From contig CANPXL010000016.1 in the NCBI GenBank assembly GCA_947586055.1, positions 1 through 61,643 of the forward strand: a stretch of DNA of 61,643 nucleotides. The letters run 5' to 3'. The first letter of the stretch is position 1. Every line of letters begins with the position of its first letter. Shown here in pieces: positions 1 through 8,010 of the stretch. The stretch is from an uncultured Acetatifactor sp. (lineage in GTDB: Bacteria; Bacillota; Clostridia; Lachnospirales; Lachnospiraceae). The notes under the pieces are model-generated. The model saw only the letters and a list, made by a program, of their open reading frames with translations, was not told where the DNA came from and did not search any database. The translations under genes were made by a program, and so were the position numbers.

Positions 1-290
1 ATAGGTTATTTTTCCTCCGGTGAATTTGCGGCGGTCAGATGTCTGACAGACGCAGAGACAGCCTGTCAGGCACCTGGCCATAGCTTTTCCTTGTTCAATT
101 TTCATTTTCGGCTTGTTGCTAAATGGATTCTGTGCTGATTCCCTGTTTTGGAAGACACGGCGAAGCACCGCAAACCGTAAAACTGACAGCCCGTGGGCCA
201 TGAATATGACAGATTGATAATAGCACAGACAGCCCAGAATGTAAAGCAAAATTTTTCCGCACACTGAAAAGAGGACAAATATCATGAATA
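1..290. other. Intergenic stretch without a supported gene
   Basis: No open frame here has a convincing start, ribosome site and protein-like composition. The minus strand has a short ATG frame near 200 that ends after about 28 codons and matches nothing I recognise. AT content rises towards the promoter at 296. It could hold the decayed end of a neighbouring element, since the region up to 2 kb looks like an insertion site. Confidence 0.4.
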
Positions 291-295
291 TAATG

Positions 296-324
296 TTGAC
301 AAAACGGACAATATAAAATAAAAT
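296..324 (+). promoter_or_regulatory. Predicted sigma-A promoter of the AAA+/DUF4143 gene
   Basis: TTGACA at 296-301 and TAAAAT at 319-324 are separated by 17 bases. The -10 box lies 33 bases upstream of the ATG at 358, so the leader would be short. Confidence 0.65.
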
Positions 325-357
325 AATTGCTGAAAAGCGGACAGACGGAGCGATTAT

Positions 358-1713
358 ATGATCAAAAGGAAAATAGAAAAAGAACTTCAAAGGTTTTATG
401 AATCATCAGACAAAAAAGCGCTGCTGATTACGGGAGCGCGGCAGGTCGGCAAGACTTATATTATCCGCGATTTTGCCGGGAAGCATTACGACTCCGTCGT
501 CGAAATAAACTTTTTGCAGAACAAGTCGGCGCAGAGCCTGTTTGAAAATGCAAAAAATACCGACGAGCTGCTGCTCCGGCTTTCGGCGGTGGCGGATTCT
601 CCGCTGATTCAGGGAAAAACGCTTGTTTTTTTGGACGAGGTTCAGGTGTGCAGGGAAATTGTTACGGCAATTAAATTTCTGGTAGAAGAAGGCAGTTACA
701 GGTATATTTTAAGCGGCTCGTTGCTTGGTATCGAGCTGAAAGACATTCGCTCGGTGCCGGTCGGATATATGGATATCGCGGAGATGTATCCTCTTGATTT
801 TGAAGAGTTTGCGGTTGCAAACGGAGTTTCAGAGAGAATTATCTCATCGCTGAAAAAATCGTTTGAAGAAAAAACGCCGGTGGATAAACTTGTCCACGAA
901 AAAATGCTGGCGCTGTTTGAGTTGTACCTTATTGTCGGGGGAATGCCCTCGGCGGTCAACAAATATCTCCAAACAAACAACTTGCAGGAGGTCGTGCGCG
1001 AGCAGAAGTCCATTGTCACGCTGTATAAAATGGATATCAGCCAATACGACCCCGAACACAAGCTTTATATCGAGGAAATTTTCGATCTGATCCCGAGCGA
1101 ACTGAACGCGAAAAATAAGAGATTTATTTTGAAAAATCTCAATGAAAATTTCAAGCTTTCAAGATACACAAACAGCTTTATTTGGCTGAAAGACGCAGGC
1201 GTGGCGTTGCCGACGTTCTGCGCCAGCGAGCCGACAGTGCCGCTGAAACTGTCGCAATCCACGAATCTGTTCAAGTTATTTTTGTCTGATGTAGGGCTGT
1301 TGGCGTCGATGTATATGAACGGCATACAGATAAAAATTTTGAATCACGAAAAGGATATAAACTACGGCTCGGTGTATGAAAATGCGGTGGCGCAGGAACT
1401 TAGAGCGCACGGATTTGAGCTGTATTACTTCAACAGCCGCAAGCAGGGAGAGCTTGATTTTTTAATTGAGAGGAACGGCGAGATCCTGCCAATAGAAATA
1501 AAATCCGGTAAAAATTACACAAGGCACGCCGCACTTACATCTGTCATGGAAAACCCGGATTATGCGATCCCGGAGGCGTATGTCTTCCAGAATGACAACG
1601 TGAAAACCTTCGGCAAAATAACATATTACCCGATTTATATGCTTATGTTTTTGGAAAAAGACAGACTGGATGAGAAGATGATTTACAAGCTTGACCTTAA
1701 TGCTTTAAAGTGA
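358..1713 (+). CDS. AAA+ ATPase with DUF4143 C-terminal domain
   Basis: A 451-residue protein of the AAA_14/DUF4143 family. These ATPases are common in bacteria and archaea, often occur on mobile segments, and have no settled function. The Walker A loop GARQVGKT is near residue 26 and the Walker B strand LVFLDEVQ near residue 89. The C-terminal third holds a PD-(D/E)XK-like pattern: a conserved YENAVAQEL helix, ELDF near residue 370, and IEIKSGK shortly after. This suggests a nuclease-like fold, though activity is unproven. It has its own promoter and a CGGAG ribosome site seven bases before ATG. The gene is visibly richer in A and T than its neighbours and sits beside a transposase remnant, which points to horizontal acquisition. 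Confidence 0.88.
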   Translation: MIKRKIEKELQRFYESSDKKALLITGARQVGKTYIIRDFAGKHYDSVVEINFLQNKSAQSLFENAKNTDELLLRLSAVADSPLIQGKTLVFLDEVQVCREIVTAIKFLVEEGSYRYILSGSLLGIELKDIRSVPVGYMDIAEMYPLDFEEFAVANGVSERIISSLKKSFEEKTPVDKLVHEKMLALFELYLIVGGMPSAVNKYLQTNNLQEVVREQKSIVTLYKMDISQYDPEHKLYIEEIFDLIPSELNAKNKRFILKNLNENFKLSRYTNSFIWLKDAGVALPTFCASEPTVPLKLSQSTNLFKLFLSDVGLLASMYMNGIQIKILNHEKDINYGSVYENAVAQELRAHGFELYYFNSRKQGELDFLIERNGEILPIEIKSGKNYTRHAALTSVMENPDYAIPEAYVFQNDNVKTFGKITYYPIYMLMFLEKDRLDEKMIYKLDLNALK

Positions 1714-2004
1714 AAAGAATATCTGAACTTCTGCAGCGGAAGGTCACCGTCGTCACCGTCCTCTCCAACGAAGGCCAAGATCATGCCGGACACGTTAGTC
1801 GTCATGGATCTCATCGTAAGGCTGGAAGAAGGCAGCATCACCACCGTGGAGGTCCAGCGTTATGGATACGCCTTTCCCGGTCAGCGAGCCGCCTGCTATT
1901 CTGCGGATATGCTGCTGCGGCAGTACAAGTAGAAAAGGGACCAGGCCTCCGCCAACGGGACGCGCATGAACTACCGGATCCTGCGCCAGGAAATGTTGCC
2001 TTGA
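1710..2004 (+). pseudogene. Decayed Rpn/PD-(D/E)XK-type transposase fragment
   Basis: Pieces of one protein are spread over frames and stops. One frame gives VTVVTVLSNEG up to about 1775. A second frame, from 1783, reads TLVVMDLIVRLEEGS, then VEVQRYGYAFPGQRAACYSA and LLRQYK, and stops at 1930-1932. The same frame continues after the stop with NYRILRQEMLP to 2004. The blocks (VLxNEG, VMD, VEVQ, FPGQRxxCYSAD, LLRQYK) match the core of PD-(D/E)XK nuclease-family transposases (Rpn-like) common in Clostridia. N- and C-terminal parts are missing and there is at least one frameshift and one internal stop. It overlaps the end of the preceding ATPase gene, as expected for an insertion remnant. Confidence 0.65.
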
Positions 2005-2024
2005 AGCCTGCCTCCAGAAACAGC

Positions 2025-2053
2025 TTGATAAATGGCGGTCCCGACAGTATAAT
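2025..2053 (+). promoter_or_regulatory. Predicted sigma-A promoter of the foldase gene
   Basis: TTGATA at 2025-2030 and a perfect TATAAT at 2048-2053 are 17 bases apart. The -10 box is about 108 bases upstream of the ATG at 2162. The leader contains a 12-base direct repeat (TATAAAAACAGG at 2118-2129 and 2134-2145). Confidence 0.7.
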
Positions 2054-2161
2054 GAACATGAAAAAGAGATGAGAAATCCGCATGCCGCGCCGGGAACGGC
2101 AGAAAAGCGGCAGGACGTATAAAAACAGGTAAATATAAAAACAGGCGGAAGAGGTACGGGC

Positions 2162-3226
2162 ATGAACTGTGAGAAAAAGAGAACCCGGAAAAGAAAACGG
2201 TGCGGATCTGCGTTTGTATTGGCGGCGTGCGTCTTTGCCCTTGCCGCATGCAGCAGAGCGAGGGTGGTATTCACCACAGGGTTTGGAAAAGACGAGATAT
2301 TCCGGATCGACGACGCTGTCTGTACCATGCCGGAGTTTATGGTTTATCTGACAAATACCCAGAATCAGTATGAGGACGTGTACGGGCCGGAGGTCTGGAC
2401 CATATCTCTGGACGGCGCCACTCTGGAACAGAATGTAAAGGACACGGTGCTCGCGAAGCTGGCCCGGGTCAAAACCATGTATCTTCTGGCGGAGGAAAAG
2501 GGAATTGAGCTGACGGACGCGGAACTGGAGCAGATAGATCAGGCGGCGCAGGAATATTTTCGGTCACTGAATGAAACGGAGGTTGACCTGCTTGGGATCG
2601 ACGAGGATACCGTCGCGCAGATGTACCGGGAATATGCCATGGCCCGGAAAGTGTATCAGTATATTATTCAGGACGTCAACCCTGAGATCAGCGACGACGA
2701 GGCGAGGACCATCACGGTGCAGCATATCCTGCTGCGAACTTATGTGAACGACGGTACAGGAAACCGGGTGGCCTATACGGACGAACTGAAGAAAAATGTT
2801 TACGAGCGCGCCTGCGCTATCCGCGAACAGGCGGTATCGGGGGAGAGCAGCTTTCAGGATCTTGCGTCCCGCTACAGCGAGGATCCGACGGTTACCTATT
2901 CCTTTGGGAAAGGGGAGATGGACGAGGCCTTTGAGGCGGCGGCCTTTGCGCTGGAAACAGACGAGATCAGTCAGGTGGTGGAGACGCAGAGCGGTTACCA
3001 TATCATCAAATGCATCAACACCTTTGACAGGGAGCAGACGGACGCAAACAAGCTTCAGCTTCTGGAAGAACGGCGCAGGGAGGTTTTCGGCGAGGAGTAC
3101 GACGCCTTTGTGGAAAAGCTGAACAAGGGGCTGAATGAGGAACTCTGGGAACAGGTGGAATTCCTGCGGGATCGTCAGGTGACGACTTCATCCTTTTTTG
3201 AGGTGTATGAAAAATATGTTTCCTGA
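2162..3226 (+). CDS. PrsA-like peptidylprolyl isomerase lipoprotein
   Basis: A 354-residue exported foldase. The N-terminus has a basic stretch (EKKRTRKRKR), a hydrophobic core, and a lipobox LAAC followed by S at about residues 27-31. It should therefore be lipid-anchored on the outer face of the membrane, where PrsA-type proteins help secreted proteins fold. Residues about 60-175 resemble the SurA/PrsA N-terminal helical chaperone region. Residues about 180-290 form a parvulin (PpiC) domain: TVQHILLRTY at its start, ASRYSEDP in the middle, and SGYHIIKC at its end. It appears monocistronic and is followed by the htpG regulatory region, which may make this a small protein-quality-control neighbourhood. 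The family is clear; its client proteins are not. Confidence 0.87.
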   Translation: MNCEKKRTRKRKRCGSAFVLAACVFALAACSRARVVFTTGFGKDEIFRIDDAVCTMPEFMVYLTNTQNQYEDVYGPEVWTISLDGATLEQNVKDTVLAKLARVKTMYLLAEEKGIELTDAELEQIDQAAQEYFRSLNETEVDLLGIDEDTVAQMYREYAMARKVYQYIIQDVNPEISDDEARTITVQHILLRTYVNDGTGNRVAYTDELKKNVYERACAIREQAVSGESSFQDLASRYSEDPTVTYSFGKGEMDEAFEAAAFALETDEISQVVETQSGYHIIKCINTFDREQTDANKLQLLEERRREVFGEEYDAFVEKLNKGLNEELWEQVEFLRDRQVTTSSFFEVYEKYVS

Positions 3227-3370
3227 CACGCTCCCCAAACGGGTTTCGCGGCGCGTGGGAGGGGCTGGCGGCCGCTCTTAAAAACAGTCGCAGTGTGCGG
3301 GCATTAGATGAGTTTACAAAAATTTTAGAAAGCCGCAATACGCTGTAAATACTGGCATTGCGAAAAATTA

Positions 3371-3397
3371 TTAGCACTCGTTTTAGACGAGTGCTAA
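3371..3397 (+). promoter_or_regulatory. CIRCE operator (HrcA binding site)
   Basis: TTAGCACTC at 3371-3379 and its exact inverse GAGTGCTAA at 3389-3397 are separated by nine bases. This is the full CIRCE consensus. It lies directly upstream of the -35 box of the promoter before htpG, so HrcA should repress htpG at normal temperature. Confidence 0.95.
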
Positions 3398-3404
3398 TTT
3401 TGTA

Positions 3405-3433
3405 TTGACTTTTACATTTGACGGGAATAAACT
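3405..3433 (+). promoter_or_regulatory. Predicted heat-shock promoter of htpG
   Basis: TTGACT at 3405-3410 and TAAACT at 3428-3433 are 17 bases apart, beginning eight bases after the CIRCE element. The htpG ATG is 63 bases beyond the -10 box, preceded by an AAAGGAGA ribosome site. Confidence 0.6.
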
Positions 3434-3496
3434 AGATATCAGCCGGGACATGCAGGGCGCTGGCCCGGATCAGACACGAAAAGGAGAGATGAGAAA

Positions 3497-5680
3497 ATGG
3501 CAGCAAGAACAGGAAATTTATCCATTAACAGTGAAAATATTTTCCCGATCATCAAGAAATGGCTTTATTCCGACCACGACATTTTTTACAGGGAGCTGAT
3601 CTCCAACGGATGCGACGCGGTGACGAAATTAAAGAAGCTGGACATGATGGGGGAGTATTCTCTTCCGGAAGGATTTAAGGCGAGGGTAAGCGTTGAGGTG
3701 AGCCCCGAGGACAAAACCATAACCTTTACCGATAACGGTCTCGGCATGACGGCCGACGAGGTGGAGGAGTACATTAACCAGATCGCATTCTCCGGCGCCG
3801 CGGATTTCATCGAGAAGTACAAGGACAAGAGCAACGCGGATCAGATCATCGGTCATTTCGGACTGGGCTTTTATTCTGCATTCATGGTGGCGGATGAGGT
3901 GCATATTGATACGCTGTCCTATAAAGCGGACGCAAAACCCGTACACTGGGAGTGCGACGGCGGCACAGAGTTCTCCATGGAAGAGGGCGACAGGACGGAA
4001 GTGGGGACCACCATCACGCTGTTTTTGAACGAGGATTGTCTGGAATTCTGCAACGAATACAAGGCGAGAGAGGTCATCAAAAAATACTGTTCCTTTATGC
4101 CGACGGAAATCTATCTGTCAAAGAAGAATACGCAGGAGACCCAGACCATCCGGGAGGATGAAAAGCGGGACGACGACGTTGTGATCGAAGAGATCAAGCC
4201 CGAGGAAAAGAAGGAGGGCGAGACGTCCGCGGATGCATCGGATGGGGAAAAGGCCGAACCCGTGAAGCTTAAGATCCGGAAGCGGCCGGAGCTGCTCAAT
4301 GAGACGGAACCCCTCTGGACGAAACATCCGAACAACTGCACACGGGAAGAATATCTTGAATTTTACAGAAAGGTGTTCCAGGATTACAAGGAGCCGCTGT
4401 TCTGGATCCATCTGAACATGGACTATCCTTTTAATCTGAAGGGAATCCTGTACTTCCCCAAGATCAACATGGAGTACGAGTCCATCGAGGGAACCATCAA
4501 GCTGTATAACAATCAGGTGTTTATCGCCGACAATATCAAGGAGGTTATCCCGGAGTTCCTGATGCTCTTAAAGGGCGTCATCGACTGTCCGGATCTGCCC
4601 CTGAACGTGTCCAGGAGCGCGCTGCAGAACGACGGTTTTGTGAAGAAGATTTCGGAGCATATCACGAAGAAGGTGGCGGATAAGCTTTCCGGCATGTGCA
4701 AGACCGACAAGGAAGAGTATGATAAATACTGGGATGACATCAGCCCGTTCATCAAATTCGGCTGCCTGAAGGACGACAAATTCTGCGAGCGGATGAACGA
4801 TTATATCCTGTTTAAAAATCTGGACGGCAAGTATCTGACGCTGCCTGAGTGTCTGGAGATCAAACCGCAGGATGAAGAGAACGGAGAGGACGCGGACGGG
4901 AAGGCTGCCGGGGAAGCGGTAGACGAGTCGGGAAACAGGGTGGAAGCCGAGATCGTTTCCGACGGGAAGGATACGGCGCCGGAATCCGGAAACGCTGCGG
5001 CGGAGGACGCCGGAACGGAAGAGACCGAAGCCTCGGAGACAGAGAACGCCGACGAAAAGAAGGAAAAGATCATTTATTACGTCACCGACGAACGGCAGCA
5101 GAGCCAGTATATCAATATGTTTAAGGCTGCGAAGATGGACGCCGTGATTCTGACCCATAACATTGATCAGCCCTTTATCTCCCAGTTGGAATCCAAGAAC
5201 GAGGGCATCCGGTTCCAGCGGATCGACGCCGATGTGACGGAGGCCTTGAAGTCAAAGACGTCCAGGAAGGCGGAGAAGGAGTTCGAGGAACAGGCGGAAG
5301 CGATCGCAAAGATCATGAAAAAAGCGCTGAAGAACGATAAGGTAACCATCAAGGTGGAAAAGCTGAAAAACAAGAAGATTTCCTCTGTCCTCACCCTGTC
5401 CGAAGAGACCAGACGCATGCAGGATATGATGAAGATGTACTCCATGCCCGGTATGGACATGGGCGGTTTCGGCGGCGAGGGAGAGACTCTGATCCTGAAC
5501 GCCGGCCATCCCCTTGTGCAGTATGTGGTTGAGCATCAGGACGGCAAAAACGTGGAGATGATCTGCGAACAGCTCTACGATCTTGCAAAGGTACAGCATG
5601 CGCCCCTGTCGCCGGAGGCGATGACGAAGTTCATTGCCAGAAGCAACGAGATCATGCTGCTGTTGACAAATAACGCCTGA
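3497..5680 (+). CDS. htpG: Molecular chaperone HtpG (Hsp90)
   Basis: Cytosolic ATP-dependent chaperone, 727 residues; many bacterial HtpG proteins are about 620. The N-terminal GHKL ATPase shows FYRELISNGCDA (helix with the Mg-binding Asn), DNGLGM (ATP-binding Asp), and a GLGFYSAFMVAD lid/nucleotide region. The middle domain has LPLNVSRSALQ with the catalytic-loop Arg. The excess length lies in two acidic low-complexity insertions: about residues 219-264 at the N/middle junction (the place of the eukaryotic charged linker), and about 455-524, rich in Glu/Asp/Ala, just before the IYYVTDE strand. The gene has its own CIRCE-controlled promoter. The ATG at 3497 has AAAGGAGA upstream and begins the expected MAARTGNLSI-type N-terminus. 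Confidence 0.96.
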   Translation: MAARTGNLSINSENIFPIIKKWLYSDHDIFYRELISNGCDAVTKLKKLDMMGEYSLPEGFKARVSVEVSPEDKTITFTDNGLGMTADEVEEYINQIAFSGAADFIEKYKDKSNADQIIGHFGLGFYSAFMVADEVHIDTLSYKADAKPVHWECDGGTEFSMEEGDRTEVGTTITLFLNEDCLEFCNEYKAREVIKKYCSFMPTEIYLSKKNTQETQTIREDEKRDDDVVIEEIKPEEKKEGETSADASDGEKAEPVKLKIRKRPELLNETEPLWTKHPNNCTREEYLEFYRKVFQDYKEPLFWIHLNMDYPFNLKGILYFPKINMEYESIEGTIKLYNNQVFIADNIKEVIPEFLMLLKGVIDCPDLPLNVSRSALQNDGFVKKISEHITKKVADKLSGMCKTDKEEYDKYWDDISPFIKFGCLKDDKFCERMNDYILFKNLDGKYLTLPECLEIKPQDEENGEDADGKAAGEAVDESGNRVEAEIVSDGKDTAPESGNAAAEDAGTEETEASETENADEKKEKIIYYVTDERQQSQYINMFKAAKMDAVILTHNIDQPFISQLESKNEGIRFQRIDADVTEALKSKTSRKAEKEFEEQAEAIAKIMKKALKNDKVTIKVEKLKNKKISSVLTLSEETRRMQDMMKMYSMPGMDMGGFGGEGETLILNAGHPLVQYVVEHQDGKNVEMICEQLYDLAKVQHAPLSPEAMTKFIARSNEIMLLLTNNA

Positions 5681-5692
5681 AGCCGGTAAAAT
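5663..5692 (+). promoter_or_regulatory. Predicted promoter overlapping the htpG 3' end
   Basis: TTGACA at 5663-5668 and TAAAAT at 5687-5692 have an 18-base spacer. It would drive the small gene at 5927 with a leader of roughly 230 bases made of the purine-rich repeat. Confidence 0.5.
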
Positions 5693-5694
5693 AC

Positions 5695-5915
5695 AGAGGG
5701 AGAACCGGAAGAAGTAAAAACAAAAGCGGAAATCGGAAGCAGTAAAACAAAAGCGGAAAAACGGAAGATGTAAAAACAAAAAACGAAAACCGGAAACCGC
5801 AAAAACAGAAACCGGAAAACAGAGGCCGGAAACAGGCGGATAAGACACAGAAACCGCAAAAGAAGAAACCGCAAAAACGGAAACCGAAAACAGAAGACAG
5901 AAAAACAGGGAAAGG
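5695..5915 (+). repeat. Degenerate purine-rich repeat in an untranslated leader
   Basis: About 220 bases are built from loosely repeated blocks such as AAAACAAAAGCGGAAA, AAAACCGGAAACCGC and AAAAACAGAAACCGG. Nearly all residues are A or G with scattered C. I see no reading frame with a start and ribosome site in it. It looks like an expanded low-complexity spacer between htpG and the small gene at 5927. Confidence 0.6.
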
Positions 5916-5926
5916 AGTGGCGCGAG

Positions 5927-6148
5927 ATGAATATTGAACAACAGCTTGCCGCGGAGGTAGAGAAGATCACAAAGAACAAGGACCTGAGGGAGAAATTCAT
6001 GAAGGATCCCATCAAGACCGTGGAACAGACTCTGGGAAAGGCCATGCCCGACGAGGAGCTGAAGAAAATCGTAGACGGTGTGAAGGCGAAGATCAATCTT
6101 GACGAGAAGGCGTCCGGTGTTGTGGATTCCCTCAAGAAACTGCTCTGA
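5927..6148 (+). CDS. Small helical protein resembling NHLP-type leader peptides
   Basis: A 73-residue protein starting at ATG 5927 with AAAGGAG nine bases upstream, followed by a strong terminator, so it is probably real and well expressed. It is charged and predicted all-helical. Residues about 18-50 follow the pattern KDLREKFMKDP, then LGKAMPDEELKKIV and VKAKINLD. That resembles small clostridial proteins of unknown function and, more distantly, nitrile-hydratase-like (NHLP) RiPP leader peptides (D..FR..L..DP...L...P). There is no Cys/Ser/Thr-rich core after the leader-like part: the protein ends in DSLKKLL. No modifying enzyme is adjacent. Function unknown. Confidence 0.75.
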   Translation: MNIEQQLAAEVEKITKNKDLREKFMKDPIKTVEQTLGKAMPDEELKKIVDGVKAKINLDEKASGVVDSLKKLL

Positions 6149-6170
6149 TCAAAAAAACTTCAGGAAGAAG

Positions 6171-6215
6171 AGCCGGGCCGCGATGTGTGCTGACACTTTC
6201 GCGGCCCGGCTTTTT
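6171..6215 (+). terminator. Rho-independent terminator
   Basis: A perfect 12-base-pair stem, AGCCGGGCCGCG at 6171-6182 with CGCGGCCCGGCT at 6200-6211, is followed by TTTTT. It ends the small-gene transcript and may also block read-through from the convergent uxuB. Confidence 0.92.
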
Positions 6216-6308
6216 GGCGTTCTTTGATGGTTTTATTTTCCCGGCGCGTTTGCCGTCTTTGGATCGTCTGTCGTTTCCGACATGTCTGCCGTATTTCGGC
6301 CTTTTCCT

Positions 6309-7925
6309 TTACTTTACATATTTTTCCAGCGTTGCCCTGACGGCGCCTGTGCCTGCGGACAGCTCCGCAAAGTAGCCTTTTACCAGGCCGTCCAGTCCGG
6401 CTGCGGTCAGATCCACGCCGAACACCTTTTCATTTTTCAGAAGCGGGTCGAGACGGGACAGATCTTTTTCGGAACTGTCGAGCGCATACCCTGCGACGTA
6501 GGCGCGCGCTTCCTCCAGCAGGGGATCGGGGCTTGGCGTAAAAGCCTTTCCCTCGTCGTCCACCGCCATCAGGTACCTGAGCCATCCCGCGAATACCAGC
6601 GGGATCATCTTGAGATCTTCCACGTTCAGCCCGGGATCTTTTTCGTAAGCCTTGATGGTCTCGCCGAACCGGATCGCAAGCTTCTGAGAGGTGTCGGTCG
6701 CGATTCTCTGGGGCGTATCGGGCATAAAAGGATTGGGGATGCGGACATTCACCACCTGATCGATAAATTCCTTCGGATTCAGGATGCCGGGATCCACTAC
6801 AACGGGAAGCCCTTCTTTGTACCCAATGAGTTCCACCAGCTTCTTAAGCTGGGGATCCTTCATCTCCGCGGAGATCAGTTCATAACCGAGAAGGCAGCCA
6901 AAGACGGCCAGCGCGGTGTGCAGGGGATTCAGGCAGGTGCAGACCTTCATCTTTTCCACCTTGTCCACGGTTTCCCGGTCTGTAAAGATGATCCCGCCCT
7001 GTTCCAGAGGGGGCCTTCCGTTGGGGAAAGCGTCCTCGATCACAAGATATTCGCACTCTTCGGCGTTTACGAAAGGCGCAATGTATGTATTTTTGGAGGT
7101 GATCACCGGCTCCAGCTCTTCCATCCCGTCCGCGGCCAGCATAGCTTCCACTCTGGCGTCGGGCCGGGGCGTGATCTTATCGATCATGCTCCAGGGGAAG
7201 GAAACCTTTTCCGGGTCCTTCACATAGTCAAGAAAGGCTGTGTCAGCCAGACTGCGGCCGCACCACGCTTCCGCAAAGGCAAGGACGGCGGCCTTCAGCT
7301 TGTCGCCGTTGTGGGAGCAGTTATCCATGCTGACCATGGCGATGGGAAGTTTTCCCTGCAGGAATCTGTGATACAGCAGGGAAACCAGCTTCCCCAGATA
7401 GCTGTTGGGCGCTTCCGGCCCCTTTGCGAAATCCGCCGCCACGGCGGGCAGCGTCGCGCCCCTGGCGTCCGTCACCGCATAGCCCTTTTCCGTGATGGTG
7501 AAGCTTGCCATCTGGAGGGAAGGGCAGGCAAAGATTTCCTTCAGCCGGGCGTATTCCGCCTTGTTGGAACTGTCCAATATAAGGGACTCCATAATGCTGC
7601 CCACAACGGTCTTTTCCACGGTGTTATCGGCCTTGAGCGTGGCAAGGACCGTCAGATTGTCGTGGGGGCGGCTGCTCTTTTCAATGATCTCGTAATCGTA
7701 CCCTTCCGCGGCGATCAGGCCTGTGTCCATGACTCCGCGGTTCAAAAGACGCTGCAGGACGTTGGCCTGAAACGCTTTAAAAATGTTGCCTGCGCCGAAA
7801 TGGATCCATACAGGCCGCGCCAGAGTATTGGCGCGTACCTTTTCGTAGTCGAAGGTGGGAAGCTGATAGCCGGCCGCCTCAAAGGCGGCCCGGCCGGCTT
7901 CCAGACCGGCTCTTGTCAGTTTCAT
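6309..7925 (-). CDS. uxuB: D-fructuronate reductase (mannonate oxidoreductase), mannitol dehydrogenase family
   Basis: A 538-residue NAD-dependent long-chain polyol dehydrogenase. It should interconvert D-fructuronate and D-mannonate, the step before UxuA in glucuronate breakdown. The Rossmann start reads WIHFGAGNIFKAFQ near residue 50. DNCSHNGDK and the LNPLHTALA helix are conserved in mannitol dehydrogenase family proteins. A longer frame extends upstream, but the ATG at 7925 (MKLTRAGLEAG) has a GAGGA ribosome site six bases away and gives the usual family N-terminus. It lies 85 bases downstream of uxuA on the same strand and is probably co-transcribed. The uxuA neighbour is what favours fructuronate over mannitol, tagaturonate or altronate as substrate. 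Confidence 0.9.
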   Translation of the reverse strand: MKLTRAGLEAGRAAFEAAGYQLPTFDYEKVRANTLARPVWIHFGAGNIFKAFQANVLQRLLNRGVMDTGLIAAEGYDYEIIEKSSRPHDNLTVLATLKADNTVEKTVVGSIMESLILDSSNKAEYARLKEIFACPSLQMASFTITEKGYAVTDARGATLPAVAADFAKGPEAPNSYLGKLVSLLYHRFLQGKLPIAMVSMDNCSHNGDKLKAAVLAFAEAWCGRSLADTAFLDYVKDPEKVSFPWSMIDKITPRPDARVEAMLAADGMEELEPVITSKNTYIAPFVNAEECEYLVIEDAFPNGRPPLEQGGIIFTDRETVDKVEKMKVCTCLNPLHTALAVFGCLLGYELISAEMKDPQLKKLVELIGYKEGLPVVVDPGILNPKEFIDQVVNVRIPNPFMPDTPQRIATDTSQKLAIRFGETIKAYEKDPGLNVEDLKMIPLVFAGWLRYLMAVDDEGKAFTPSPDPLLEEARAYVAGYALDSSEKDLSRLDPLLKNEKVFGVDLTAAGLDGLVKGYFAELSAGTGAVRATLEKYVK

Positions 7926-8010
7926 AATCTTCCTCGTTTCTGCGCCGCTTATTTTCCGGACAGATCCTGCGGATGCGGCGCGGACGCGGATCTGACGGTT
8001 TATCGGCACT

